A stretch of DNA of 64,000 bases from Acanthochlamys bracteata (GCA_019914995.1 CM034128.1:6140501-6204500); one strand, 5' to 3'. Counted from the stretch's first letter, positions 24,901 to 38,050 are shown. Notes: generated from the letters alone by a model not told the origin. Translations and numbers: made by a program.

Positions 24901-26697
24901 AAAACCTGAATGCCTCAAGGCAGAGGGCCCAAACCTCCTCTTAGAGCAATTATCAAGTCGTCCCATGTATGTTGTAATGATCCTTTTTAACCTTTTGGTA
25001 CTATAGATTCTCTTCTCCTTGCAAGTGCATGGCAGTAATGTGGACTTGTTCTAACAGAGCTATAATATAATACTTGAAATACTCTTCCATCGAATATTCA
25101 CTCTTGCGGCCCTTATCCATCAAAATTTGGAAACTGGTATCTTGATTTATTTTTATGTAAAATTCTGCTGAATTCTCCGAATAGATACTGTATGGAGAGT
25201 TGTTGCCTCGCATGTACTTGTGTTACAGGGTGCGTGTAGTGATGTATTGGTATTTTGATGGGATTTGGTAGGAGTTTAATTTAGTTGTCCATGTGAAGTT
25301 GAGATTTTATGGGAAGATGGCATCTGGATGATAAGTGGTAGATGCAAGCTGAGGTAGGTTTGTCATTATGTTTTGTTGAGATGCAGTATGATGGTATGAC
25401 TAGTTGCTAAGGCTAGCATGGAGGCGGTTATTGTAGTTGTCAGCAAGGAAGCCTATGTAAGTTAAATTATAAGATCAGTTGAATTAGAAGGGAGGGTGAG
25501 GCAGGAGTTGGCTACGATTTATGTTTGAGGTTCCTAGCAAGGGTTTTATCTCTTGTATAAAGTGATGCAATTCACTTTGTAGGTTCTTGACTTGATCTAA
25601 CAGTGAAGGTTTCTTCTATAGTGGTTCAATAGAGAAAGGTGAACTTAGTACGTACAAGAATTTTTGTCTAGTAGTCGTGGATGGTAATGTTTATTGAGGG
25701 GATCCCAAAATAATAGAAGCCTTAGGATCTAATAAGATCGAGACTGTACAACTGATACATAAGTGTGACTACATAAGAAGTAAATGCAGATCAACTGAAA
25801 GGAACTTGTATTTAAAAATTAAAAAATAGAAAAATAGTTTTATTCTTTCTCCCTTCACCTCACGGGAGCTGGTCTTTACTTATAACTGCAACTAAGTGAG
25901 TCCTTATTGAACTCAAACACTTATCCTAACCACAAGACTTGTCTCTTTTGGTGTTGTATTCTATAACTCCTTATTTGAATCAAACTCCAATCCTAATCTT
26001 CTAGATGGCACTCGGATGCTTTTCCTTTCTTGTTGCTAGAGAGAAGCCTGAATCAAGTTCAAGTGCATCCCGTGTGGCAATCCATTAGTTACACACCTAT
26101 ATAAGTGCTACAGCACTTTGTTGGCTTCCTCAAGCAACATTATGGATGTTTTCTCTCTACAATTTGTTACGGGTCAAGAGTTTTACATTGACTCTTGTGG
26201 TACTTAATCACACCCTTTATGGCTATGATAGTCTTTGCTCAGAAGTAGCTATCAAAGATAGTTAAGAAAACTTATATGGATTTGAGGAAAAAAAGAGAAG
26301 TAAGAATAACACTTGATTAGTGCTTGAAAAAACTCTTTATTTGGTACTTATAGGCTTTGTCAATTCTTCTTTAATGAATTAGGACATTGTGTTTCTATTT
26401 ATACCCACTCCGCCTCCTAAATGGACATAGAAATTGCTTCGATCGGAATGTGGAAAATATTGGTTTAGAATGTTCTTACTTAATATCTCGTTATAGATCT
26501 CCACTTTTAAGATATCTAAATTTCCTAATATATCCTCTTGTCAAAATATCCTAAGTGTTTGGAGTATTCTACTAAACTTTAGACTTATTTTAGATAAGGT
26601 ACCTTATCTTGCCAACAATGCATTTTACGAAGACAATAATACATTTCTCAATTACGGAAAAGACGGGGAGAGAAAGCAAAATATCTATACCGTAACA
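21970..26697 (-). mobile_element. Ty3/Gypsy retrotransposon, broken (Gypsy-1)
   Basis: Decayed gag-pol runs right to left on the minus strand. It has gag-like sequence (about 25,210-24,430), the aspartic protease region (24,287-24,051; STHNFI, catalytic Asp shifted in context as KDSKSTHNF), reverse transcriptase around 23,290-23,400 (PFGLTNTPSIFQ, then an FDDI catalytic box), RNase H (about 22,990-22,690; YERELMALVHAMQRW) and the integrase C-terminal region (about 22,160-21,990; RVGWVAYTFDLPAEARIHP, a one-frame reading with stops nearby). The integrase catalytic core is missing: RNase H tether sequence passes directly into the C-terminal part near 22,250-22,330. Many stops and frameshifts. 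The probable 5' LTR is at 25,740-26,697; no 3' LTR was identified. Confidence 0.85.
25740..26697 (-). repeat. Probable 5' LTR of Gypsy-1
   Basis: On the minus strand it begins TGTTACGG at 26697 and lies immediately upstream of gag. Its inner border is uncertain (about 25,710-25,750). The left 420 bp match the fragment at 16,310-16,745. It abuts and apparently interrupts the protease region of another Gypsy relic to its right. Confidence 0.6.
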
Positions 26698-26849
26698 TTA
26701 TCACCCACTTATTTTATGATGTTTTTATCAGGGTTGTGCGAAGCTTTAGCGGAACCTTTTAATAGCTCAACATTATATGCGCCAACTGTATGATAGCCCC
26801 ACTAGTAGCATAATGCTAGCCTTCTTTTTCTTATGGTGGCTACTATCCT

Positions 26850-27430
26850 TTTGAGTGGCAACTCTTCGGCTTAACATTTTGGACTTACTTTAGCAGCTTC
26901 TTCCAATGGGTAGAATTTTTCCATAGTTGCATTGCCCAAATACTTTTGCCTCGCGTGATAATGTATCATGCATGTATTTCCTTCATCTACATCCACATGA
27001 AATTGGCAAAATAGATAGACATTGACTTTACATGAACTCCACCCCAAGGATTAGTGGATAATTCATATTCACAACACAAAAATCTGCAAGACCAGACCAC
27101 CCACCTATGTAAGCCTTTACCTCCCGAGTAACAGCTAAAATTAATTTGGGCCCGAGATGACAGCCTTTAGCCATCCTCACCTTGTTTCATGCTTGATGCC
27201 AAACCTTTTAGCTTCATTCTCTTCGAGAAAGTTATGAATGGTCTCTGTGTCTACCAAGACACGTACCTCTTGCCTATTAATTTTTGCCATCACGTACAGT
27301 CTTCCCTTTACCTCACATTTGGTATCTGTTCTCGCGCATTGACGGCACTAAAAAGTTATCAGTCTCCTTGTTTCAAGCCTCTTTATACGCTTTTACTTTA
27401 AGAACTTCCATCTTCGAAGGTGTTAGAGTT
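26850..27430 (-). mobile_element. Second Gypsy relic, protease segment (Gypsy-2)
   Basis: Minus-strand reading around 27,300-27,010 gives VLVDTETIHNFLEE, YIGGWSGLADFCVV and YPLILGVEFM, the gag-pol protease of a Gypsy lineage different from Gypsy-1. Only this segment is left. Its left side is cut at the LTR of Gypsy-1 near 26,697, and its right side meets a Copia relic near 27,435. Confidence 0.7.
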
Positions 27431-27439
27431 GAGGGCATA

Positions 27440-28905
27440 GTAGCACTAAAAGAATGAAGATTTGGTTGGTGTAATTGGCCACTCATAAATACCATCTTTA
27501 TTTTTTCTTGAAAAAGTTGTACCCATGTACGATAATCCTCACTAAGAAAAGAATATGGTAAGAATTTCAATAGAAACATTATTGGTGAGATAAAATTGAG
27601 AGATAGAGATCATTTTTTTCATGCTTGGCACATACAGAACGTTATTGAGTGTAAAATTTTGAGTAAAGTAAGGTAAAAAAATAGAACTAGTGTGGGTGAT
27701 TGGTAAATCTGTGTCGTCTCTAATTATAATATCATTTTTAATTATAATGTCGTCGAAACCAGTGTAGGGAGAATGAAGTGTGAGATTGTTCAGGTTGGCA
27801 GTAATATTATAGGTGTCACCACTATTAAGTAGCCAAGAGGGTGTTCATGTGGCAGTATTAGTTGCAAAGTTATGTGATTACATGATATTTGATTTATTCT
27901 AAATCTACGGTTGATTGACACTGGATTAGTTGGCACTTGATTGGTCGGCTCTATACGAAAAGATGGGCACCATTTGGTTGAATGCCCTTGAGTACCAAAA
28001 ATTTGGCGACGATCAAAATATAGTCACTATTAGATGTAAGCGCTGAGGACCTAGTGTTGTTAGACCTAGTTGGACGCAAAGAACTTGTGTGGTAAGATTT
28101 GAAAGATGAACGGGACTTTGAATTCTTATGTGTTGGATTGGCAATTACATGTACTGATTGAGCCTTAAACGTTATGTTGCAGTGTGTGGCTTCAAGAGTG
28201 AGAGGCTTTTTCATGTAGTTCCTTAAGGGTGATAGGAGACTCATAAGCTTGGAGAACAATAATAAGATCATGAAATTCATCGTCAAGGTCATCTAAAATT
28301 TTCTCAAATATCTTATGCATCTATAGGGGTACCGAGTAGTGCAAGTTCAACGGCATGAACTTTATTTCTGACACTTAGAGAATATTTTTTAGGATTTTTG
28401 AGATGACTTCTAATTTTCAGACTAGGACAACGTGTTGGCTTGGCATAAATGTTGGCAAAAATCTACCAAACTTTATCAGAGGTGGTAGCACCGGCAATGA
28501 ATAAAATTATTTTGGGAGAGATAGATTCGATAAATGCATTGATTATCAACTTATCTTGACGCTTCTAGTGAGTTTAGACTGGATTAGTAATACTGAACTG
28601 TTTGCAATAATAGTAGGTGGTGGAAATGATTTAGATCTATCAATAAAACCAATAAGAAGTATGTTGAATTGAAATTTCCAAGAGAGAGTTTGCGTCATTG
28701 AGTTTTAGTAGAGTTTAGATAGCAACGTTGATGGCAATTAGTTATTGATTGGAATCTTGAGTGACGATAGAAAATGTAGTAGATGATGTACTGATATAAG
28801 CCATTGAGAGTATTTGAAGTTGCTGAGCTAAGAAGAGAGGAAAATTTTTTTAAGGGAAAATGGAACTCGTTAGAGCAATGGTGACTCTGATACCTTATAG
28901 AGAAT
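27440..28905 (-). mobile_element. Ty1/Copia retrotransposon relic: PBS, gag, protease start
   Basis: The primer-binding site reads ggtatcagagtcacc on the minus strand (about 28,880-28,895). Gag follows (ATG near 28,804, full of stops), then a zinc knuckle with both leading cysteines lost (RQIFGTQGHSTKWC at about 27,960-28,005), the decayed protease motif (NSGDTYNIT instead of DSGATHNIT, about 27,820) and TLNNVLYVPSMKK (about 27,620). Integrase, RT and RNase H are absent. It abuts Gypsy-2. Confidence 0.8.
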
Positions 28906-30080
28906 TATATTCAATGACTTGTTTACTTCATTTATATATATATATGTATATGCACTCATAAGCTAAATCAATTTTTTTAAAAATCAAGTTAATTCAAATC
29001 TTTCTAAAATCAAGCTAAATCATATCTTTCCTAATTTTAGCACTCTAAACATGAGAAGAGATCAATTATCATATCACTAAAAAGACTAATATAAAGCATC
29101 TACAAAAGGATCTAACGAAAGCCATATTGAACTAATACTGCATGACTAATCTCAATAACTGCTCAAACTATTGCAAAAAGGTTATTATTATGTTATTCCT
29201 TATATAAGTATAATCCGCGATTTTAAAGGATAACAAATATATGGACAAGGCTCATTATCCTGAAACTAATAAATTGCTATCATATTTAGGCCCCAAATTT
29301 TACTCGTTCAAAAAAAAAACGCTCCTCATATGTAATTACTTACTATATAATTTCTTAAAATGATTAAGGCCTCTTGAAAAAATAAGTTTAAAAGAACTTT
29401 AATCTTACCTCATTCACTACCACTTATGCTAATATTTATGACTTCACACTCCTTACAAAGAGTGTATACTCTCAAAAGCATCTCACATGTCGATACTAAC
29501 GGTTTGTTTGGATATAGGAGTAATAAATAAGAGTACATAAAATAAAGAGTAAATAAGAGTAGAGTATTAGGATAGAGATAAGAGTAATAATTTATCCTCG
29601 TCTTCTTTTAATATATTAATAAAATTTAATTAAGAGTAAATAATTATTCTTATTTGGTAACTGAAAAGTAAGTAAAGTGATTTTTATAAAAAGTTTGAAA
29701 CGCCTTTTTCATTCTCTCTATTCTCGCTGAGAAAGAACCTCCACATCTTCGTCTCTACAGCTGGTCCTGAGAATGGACCTCCCATCGTTACCGCCAACAC
29801 CATCCTCTTCATTTCGCTATTGACTATCATGTTGAGAAGCTTTCTAACTATATTTTCGAAGATGGTGGCACTAGTGGTTATTGTGGTTTCTTGCTATCAT
29901 CTCTACCACTAATCCCACTGCACATAATCACCATGATATGCCATGCCATCGTTATTGTACTTTGTTTTTCTTTTGTTCCTTTGTGCTTTCTTCTACGTTG
30001 AAATATTGTTTTGATTTCTTCTGCATGTAATCTGTAATACGTATCTCATTCCTGCAAGAAAATGAGAATCTGAAGAGGAA
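28906..30080. other. Spacer right of the Copia relic
   Basis: The first part should be the Copia 5' LTR, but its outer end is not clear. From 29,501 on (ggtttgtttggata) there is a terminal repeat also seen inverted at about 43,260-43,445, so a relic of a DNA transposon is likely. No gene is seen. Confidence 0.4.
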
Positions 30081-30088
30081 AAACAGAC

Positions 30089-30949
30089 TATGGGTGACAA
30101 TATATGACCCGATCTGAAAACGCAATTCGAAATCGACCCATTTAATTAGGATTAGGGTTAAAAAATTTGACCTGTATAAATATATGGGTTGGATTAGGAT
30201 TGAGTGAATTTTATTCGGTTATTAAATGGATCGATCTAGATTAATCCAAATTGAACTACCAACTCGAATTGCCATCTCATTAGAAATAATATTTAATTTT
30301 TCATTTCTGTTTATTAAAATATTAGCAATAAAAATAATCAATAATAGTAATTTATAATTTATTAAATTATATAGTATTTATAATTAATTGATATTTTTAT
30401 ATTTTAATAAACTAGTATAAGATAAGATTATAATATTATCAAAAGTATTATTATGTATGTATTTTTATAATAACAAATTTATGTTTTGTAGAAAAATTTT
30501 TATCAAAATTTTATTAGATAGCTATGTTTATCAAAATTTTTATCAAAATTATTAGTATGTATTTATAATCATAAAATTTCAGCTGTCACCGTATATTTTC
30601 AAAAAATAAAAATACTCTTAAAGTTTTTTTGAATATTTTAAGAACCGATAAAAATATTAAAAAAAATACATTTTGACGGGTATTTATTATATCTAGTCAC
30701 TAAAAATATCGTGCACTTTTATTACAACTGATATTATAAATTCAAAATTTAAAAATATAAAATCAATAATTAATTATTTTAATTATTAAATAGATCGATC
30801 CGAATTTGATCCAGTTATTAATAGATTAGATTAGGGTTGACAATTTTAACCCACATAAATTCATGAGTTGAGTTAGAGTTGAACGAATTTGACCTGATTA
30901 TTAAATGGTTCACCAGAAATCGATCTAGCAATCTAAATTGCCATCCCTA
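30089..30949. mobile_element. hAT-like non-autonomous element, copy 1 (861 bp)
   Basis: It is flanked by a near-perfect 8-bp duplication, AAACAGAC (30081-30088) and AAATAGAC (30950-30957). The ends TATGGGTGAC and (reverse complement) TAGGGATGGC are inverted repeats. It is homologous over its whole length to 46,795-47,654. Inside, a block rich in the word 'ttgacccgtataaat' occurs near both ends in the same orientation. Non-coding. The 8-bp duplication and TAGGG-type end point to the hAT superfamily. Confidence 0.8.
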
Positions 30950-31399
30950 AAATAGACCCTACTGGAAAGAATTTTCAAAATGAAAAGCAAAACAGAGCTG
31001 ACTGGAAGCTTTTGCTTAAAGTAGATCCTTCATTATATGAATCGAAAGAATCTGGACAACACAAACCTACATAAACGACAAACTGAAGCTGCTTGCTTAA
31101 TATATGCACCAACCAACCATGGCACAAACAGACAACGCAATCTATACCAAAATTACAGGAGCCACACATAGACACTACACACTTCACATACATAGATACC
31201 TAAAAGTTAAACCACGACTAAGCAACACACTAACATTGAAGGATCACTTTACTGTTCTTCTGGTCCTAGGGGTTATTCTTGTACTTAGACTCGTAGATAT
31301 CGATGCCCTCACGAGCAACATGCTCACCGCCAGATTCCTCCATTATCTACAGCCCACCCTTGCGTCCTATCTCACGGTATCCCTCCGCACCCATCTAGT

Positions 31400-34300
31400 T
31401 GTCGCGCCCCGACCTTGGAGTCATGACCAGCACTGATGTAAACCAAACACAGTTCAATCCGAACTTAGTCCAGTCCAGTAAGCCTATTTAATACTAAATT
31501 CAGCCCAACTCATAAATACTGAATTAGTCAAAATTTCAGCAAGATCTTTCCTATAAATGAGGGGAGAAATTTAAACAATTACCGTAATAAAATATCTAGT
31601 CTCAATGATATCAAATCAAATAAAAATTAGACGATCAAGGATCATTTACAATCATGATTAATTATTACAATGTCAATTTAATTATACACTAATAGATCAC
31701 ATAGCTAAAACAGAACAAATCTATAGACGTCAAAGAGCTATCTATATGTAAAATGGAAAATGCTAGAGAAGACTAAATACCGTCTATTCGCGAGCCTAAA
31801 AGACAATGCCATTTGGACTACTCTCTACAGGCGCTCTCGAACCATCTAGGGAAGGTCAAAGAAAAAAAAAATAAGTCCAGTCTCAATGAGGTGAATAGCA
31901 CATGCACCGTTTTAGATTTGTAATACATTACCTAATTTTTTTATTCCTATATTTTTACATGTAGAAAAATGCAAGGATTATATCAGATCATTCTTATCAA
32001 GTCTTGAATCATCCTATACCGAATTAGTCCTTAGTAAGAAAGGTACGGATATATGCAATGCAGTATGCAATAAGCTAAAATCATACAACAAAACCAAATT
32101 AATATGCTTTATGAATTATAAAAGATATTACTCAACATTCAAATAAAATATACACAAGAAAGCGATGAATAAAACTATGGTATAAATAAATAGTCAATTA
32201 CAACACATTAAATCGGACATAAGGACTTATCAATTAGATAAATCATATATTTAAAACGATTTATAAACAATTCAATAAATAATAAATACTGAACCAAAAC
32301 CGATCTATAAATAGATAATTACTTTAAGCATAGTGTATTAAATCAAGAAGTAGATAATTAATAAATTAAATAGATAAATCAAGCGGTCAATAAAAAGTTA
32401 TATATAATGTATAAAATTGTATATAAAATCTCAAGTTAAAAATGCAAATAAATAATTTAATAGTAAAAAGAGTTAAAAAAAATAAATATGAAATGGTGTT
32501 ATTATCGCAAACACAATAAGCTATCAAGTTAAAATATTTTACAAAATATAATAGTTTAACAAATCATTAGTTTCAAAATAAACTCCAATAGTTAAGGCGC
32601 TAGGGTATCTAAATTTAAATCTAATCTGCAATCAAATATCTCCTCCAGCACTCGGTGTTCAAACTCTATTTGCGCCTCACCGAGGCTAGCAACATCTGGT
32701 TGATCAGTTCAGATAGGTTGTGATCCTACCTCCACGTGCATGGGCCTACCTAGTACTATGACCATAGGTGGGTAACTCTCTTCCACACCCAGTAGAGTCC
32801 TGAACTCAACTCCTAAGTTAACTCGTCTGCCTTCATACAGCGCGAGTATCCAAATATAATGAAAGTATTTTTATATAGACATACATATACACACAATATA
32901 TATCCATATGCAATGTAAAACTTGCTCAACTCATGTTTCGTTATCCATAAATTACGTGTCATTCAATACAATAATATAAGAATAACATATTATAAATTAA
33001 TCCTCAATCGTCATATAAATATCCTTCTTAAGAAAGATACTAGCAATCCGATAATTCAAATAACATGAATCGCATCATGTTTAATAGCAAACATGAATCT
33101 TAGCATATCATGCATCATGAAGGATGAATCATATATGTACGAAAGTGGCAAGATATGTTGGAGGATCAAAGCAGATGTTATATGTGTCGAAACCTAATGG
33201 TAGTTTAAGAAGAAAGAAAAGTACAGTAACTCTCACCTAATATCCAAGCTATTTTTTGAATTCATGAACTAAATTCAACCGAACTGTTCAATGTTTGCTT
33301 CTGACCCGGATGCTTCGATCAAGAAAAAGCTTGATTCTAATTCGGATTTAGGATGTTTGGATGTGCTTTTTTCCAGCTTTTAGTTGAAAAAAAGCACAAA
33401 ATAGTAAAATATTTGTCAGGCAAATACCGCTTTTCGTTAAAATAAGCTGCTTATTTGCTTTAAAAAAAAAGCATCGAACGATGCTTTTCAAAAAAGCAGA
33501 ACGGAGCTTTTCTTCTTTTGAGATTGTAAAAGATATATTTGTCCATATTAAGTTGATATAATTACAACACTTATAAACTCTCCTACTCTTTTTACTCTAT
33601 GCAGCTCCCCTCGCCTCCCCCCGTCCCCCTTCCGGCCATTTCTTCTTTGGATTTCTTCATTCCAGACACCGATCGTCGTAGTATGTCTTCGTTCGCCTTT
33701 TTGCCACCACGATATCTCTATAGCTGTTAATTTGTAGTCAATCGAGCTCGCGAGAGTGTCGAAATCCTAATTGTCGTAGTTCTATTCTCTTTCTCCTTTT
33801 TTTTCCACCGTTCCTTGAATCCGGTGAATCTCCACTTCAAACCTTTCTTATTACCTGAAAATTTCCACTTCACGGTTTTGGATCTAGCTTCTTGCCGCAA
33901 GTCCAGCTTCATCGTTCGATATTTGGTTTCTTGCTCCTCCTTCGACAATACGGCTTCACAGCTCGAACTCTGAGTTGCCGTCATCAGCTAGTAGTCTTAC
34001 TAGTTCTGATCTCACTCTATTTCTCCAATTACGAAGCAGCACAAGTTGGTGAATGTTCCTCTCTCCCATTTCGGAGTTTTGGTTGAACAGTTCGAATCAA
34101 TTGCTGCTTCTGCATGACAACAGCTACTCGACCCTCTTCTCTGCTTCGATCTGTTGTCAGAACTTATTGTTGCTATTGACGTGGATCCCAAGATGAATAT
34201 ATCTAGATCAGTCTTCTAGTTAGTTTAATTCTTTTTTATTTCCTTCATAGTGAAGTTAAACTAATTGTTTCTGATTCATGAGATTATTATCTCTTGTAAT

Positions 34301-37300
34301 GCACTTTAGTCTAGATGTATAATTTTGGTGATGACATTATCACTTTCCTGCTAACAGATTGATTTTACACAAATGCTAGAGCTTTTAGCTATAGTAGTCC
34401 TTAAGGAGCTATGCGTGTTACTGCCTGTCAAAGTATATGTGATAGTCATTGCATTAATATATTTTCCTTAAAACTCGTGACAATTAAACTAAAAAGCTGA
34501 ATGGTTTATGTTTAACCTTGTTACTGCCTGTCAAAGTATATGTGTGGTTGTGGCTGATGAATGTGATTCTATTTTGACTTATTTGTTAACCTATTTTAAC
34601 TTTTGCAGTAATTAATCTGAATGCTTGTTTGCCCCCTTGCATTTGAATGCTTGCTGGTTTTAGTTTTAGGCTACTTTGTTGTTCAGTTATTGTTCCTCAA
34701 TTGCTTAAAATTATTTTTGAAAATGCTTGCTGATATCGTACATAGCTTTTTAAAGATAAGCATAGTTATTTCATTTGATGCGCATAGCCTCTTACTAGTT
34801 TAAGGTTGCTTGTCCTAACTGGCTATGCATGTCCTTCACTGGATGTTTATATAAATATCTGGTACTTTGTTGTTAGTAATAGTGCATAGAATTTTATCTT
34901 GTTCCTAGGCTTAACTCATTAACTACTTGCTATTAGTATAATATTTATAGGATTTTGCTATTAGTGAATACGTCATTAACTCATATATGTATGTATAGTA
35001 TTTATAGTATTGCTGTTAACTCATTAACTCATAGTATTTATAGAACTTCATTAACTAATATCTTGTTGTTAACTCATATATGTATTTATAGTATTTATAG
35101 GACTTTGCTAATTAGCTAATTGTGTGTTTATAGTATAGTACCTATATATTACTAGAGTTCTAGGTAACTTCTTGGTGTTAGATACTTGGGACTAGTGAAT
35201 TAGTACTTAAAATGAAGTGACTTTGGTATGCAATAGTTAGCATATGTTTTCTAAAAAGCAATAGTAAAAATGAAAGCAATCATTTTATGACTAGGTTACA
35301 ATTCAAGACGAAGTTGAAATAGTTTTGTGGAAGTGCTAAATACTTGAGTTGTTCTTAGTTCTAGATCTTAGAATTGACATGTATATGATTTTCTCTTTGT
35401 TAATGCTTTCTCAGGAATAAGCTAAAACTACAATTGGTTTAGGAAGCATAGATAAGATACATTGATATGAAAGGTCATGATGTGGATTTATGTACACGAC
35501 AATCTCTATAGAGTTGGTGCACCATATAATAAGATACGTTAATATTGTATTTCTTCCTATATTGATTTTGGTTGTTCTTTATTTATACCGTGGGAGGTCT
35601 TATTAAAGTTCTGAAAAGTTCATGCTGAATTTATGCTAAGGTGTAAGTTTGTTTTGCAGATTCAATAACTCTTTTGCTAGGTGAGCCATCAATCTCGTGG
35701 TGCCATCAGAATAGTCTCTGCCCACAATAGTCATCAAATATACACAAAGACAACCAATATCTATATCCCTTGGTCTTGGAGCCCCTACGGCTTAAACAGA
35801 TTTGTCGTAGGCTTGAATATATCTATTGAAAATAGTGGTCATGACTTGAAAAATTGTGTTATAATGGATATATTGTTAAGATGCTTTCTTTATCTAGATT
35901 AATAAACAGTGTGCTTAGGAATTTGCTAGGAGAGGTGCATCTATAATTGCTTAGGAAGCTTGAAATGTAAAACTAAAAAAAGAACATATATCATTATATA
36001 TTACATGTGTAAATAATTTCAAATAATAAATTTTTGTGCACATAACTATGAAAATTTTATGTTTAAGTATGACATACATAAAAACATGAAAAATAATAAC
36101 CAAATTTATTAGTGATCTATGACAAGATTTTAAAAATAAATTTATTACATTCTCCTAACAATTTAAAAATACCTATCACTTAATTAGAAATTTAAAAATA
36201 CACTTATATATTTAAAAATATTAATTAAAAATTATTCAATAATATTAATATTTTTATTACAAAATTTTATAAATATTAAAAAATATATTAAATAAATAAT
36301 ATTACCAAATTATATTATAAAAATTAAACTTTAAAAATTAAATAATATATAAAAATAAATTAAAAAACTAAATAATATATTATCTTATTATTTTACTTAA
36401 AAATATCAATAATTATATTTTATTTATTTATAATTATAAAATTAATTAAATATATTTTAATTTTTTATAAAAACTTTAAATAATAAAATTTATTCAAACA
36501 AAATTTAATAAAAAATAATTTTAAAAAAACAACCGCCACTTTCTATAACAAAAATATATAAACACTAACTCTTACATAAAATCTCTAAAAATTTAGTAGC
36601 CAAACCTGGACTTAGATCGCATCATCAACTCTATAGATTTCCAATCAAATAGAAGACCTAAGAGGAAACGGGTTAATTACTTACTCTATAACAAGATTAA
36701 TAACAAGATTAATTAACAACACAGATTTCAACTACAGTACAGAACTAGACCAACCTAACAGGAGGATTTCGACGATTTGAGTTTCCATCTGTGCTAAATC
36801 GATCGAAGATGAAGAAGAACTTGGTGGCAGGGAAGTAAACAGGAATAATGATTCGTAATGCTGCTTGTAACAGTAGCGCTTGCGAACTCCATTTGAGGGT
36901 AGCGACAGGACACGCTCATATGAAAGAGAGGGCAAACAGCACGGGACTGAAGCGATGTCTAGAGCGTGAGGGAGAAACTTATCATCTTGGAATGGTCGGA
37001 TCTGCAACAAGGGGGGCATCGGTGAGTTCGGCTTGCATGCGCTGTCCTACGCGGTGGTGGACTTAGTCCGGCGTGAGGGGATGTAGAAGGAGAAGCCAAA
37101 AGAAAGAAGAAAAAACACATTAACTGACGGGGACAAGATTTCAGGGGATGGAAAATCATGGCCGTGGGTGAAGCTTTGTGAAGACGGGCGAGGAGGATGC
37201 TTCTTGGGAGAAGGCAACAAACAAAGAAAAGAAAAGAATAAAATAAGACTTGAGAGAAGTATGGAGAACGATCTGGAAGCATGGGAAAAGGAAGAAAATA

Positions 37301-37403
37301 TCATTGAAATGGGCTCAATCCATTTACATTCGAGTATAGCAGACTAATAACACTTGGGGCCTTAGATACTAATTTGTCATGATTCCAAGGTCGGGGCGTG
37401 ACA
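31400..37403. mobile_element. 6.0-kb TG...CA element in the LEA exon, probable solo LTR with nested insertion
   Basis: It starts TGTCGCGCCCCGACCTTGG and ends, in reverse complement, TGTCACGCCCCGACCTTGG; inverted identity extends to about 28 bp. It is flanked by a perfect 5-bp duplication CTAGT (31395-31399 and 37404-37408). TG...CA ends with a 5-bp duplication fit a retroviral-type integration. No gag or pol is visible, and removal of the nested element (33352-36607) leaves about 2.75 kb, the size of a long solo LTR. A TIR transposon with 5-bp target duplication is the alternative. Confidence 0.8.
33352..36607. mobile_element. 3.26-kb insertion nested in the TG...CA element, hAT-like
   Basis: Flanks GGATTTAG (33344-33351) and GGACTTAG (36608-36615) match in 7 of 8 bases. 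The ends GATGTTTGG and (reverse complement) AGGTTTGG are short inverted repeats. The left 200 bp (gcttttttccagctttta...) match the left end of the element at 48,745. The interior has a leader-like, CT-rich part (33,600-34,100) and intron-like sequence but no transposase that I can read; 36,000-36,500 is pure A/T. Superfamily is inferred from the duplication length only. Confidence 0.6.
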
Positions 37404-38050
37404 CTAGTCTCTTCTCGTTTCACCCTCTTTATGACCTATTTTCTTGCACCCTTTACACTGTATTTGAACGAAGGGTTCATAAAGAAGTAAGAGTAGAAAG
37501 AAAGAAAGAGATAGAAAAAAAAGAAGAAGGAAGAGAAGAAAAAAATTTTGATAGTATTTGGATAAATTAATAAAAAGAAAAAAATAGAAAGATAAAAAAA
37601 ACAAAAATACCCTTATATATGTATTTTTTTGTAATAATTGAAAAAAATATGTAAATTACATAATTTTGTTTATCTTTGAGATAAAAATATTAAATCTTAT
37701 TTTTTATTTTGCGAAACATTAAAAAAATATTTTTTTTCGACAACCACTGTCATAAAAAATGAAAAACAGTCAATACAAAAATGTTTCAAATTTACTTCAA
37801 TAGCATTAACAAGAATAAATTACAAACCACGGTCTTATAGTTGCAAGTGATATCATCAACATAATACAAACACTAATATAACACATGATACAATAATATG
37901 ATATAATATTACATAAATACTACAAATATCAATAATATATAATACAATATCAAATAATACTACATCAATACGACATCAACTAGAATAAAATTTTCACTCC
38001 ACCCGAACAAGCTACTAGCACTAGTTACTAGAAATACAATATCAACATGA

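Noticed and set aside
36732..37282. Minus-strand frames of 85-107 residues at the right end of the 6-kb element
   Set aside because: Ser/Pro/Leu-rich, overlapping in several frames, without homology signals; fits CT-rich LTR sequence.
37404..37604. 66-residue minus-strand frame, Phe/Leu-rich
   Set aside because: It runs from A/T-rich Harbinger terminus into the LEA relic; only its last ten or so residues are real LEA sequence.
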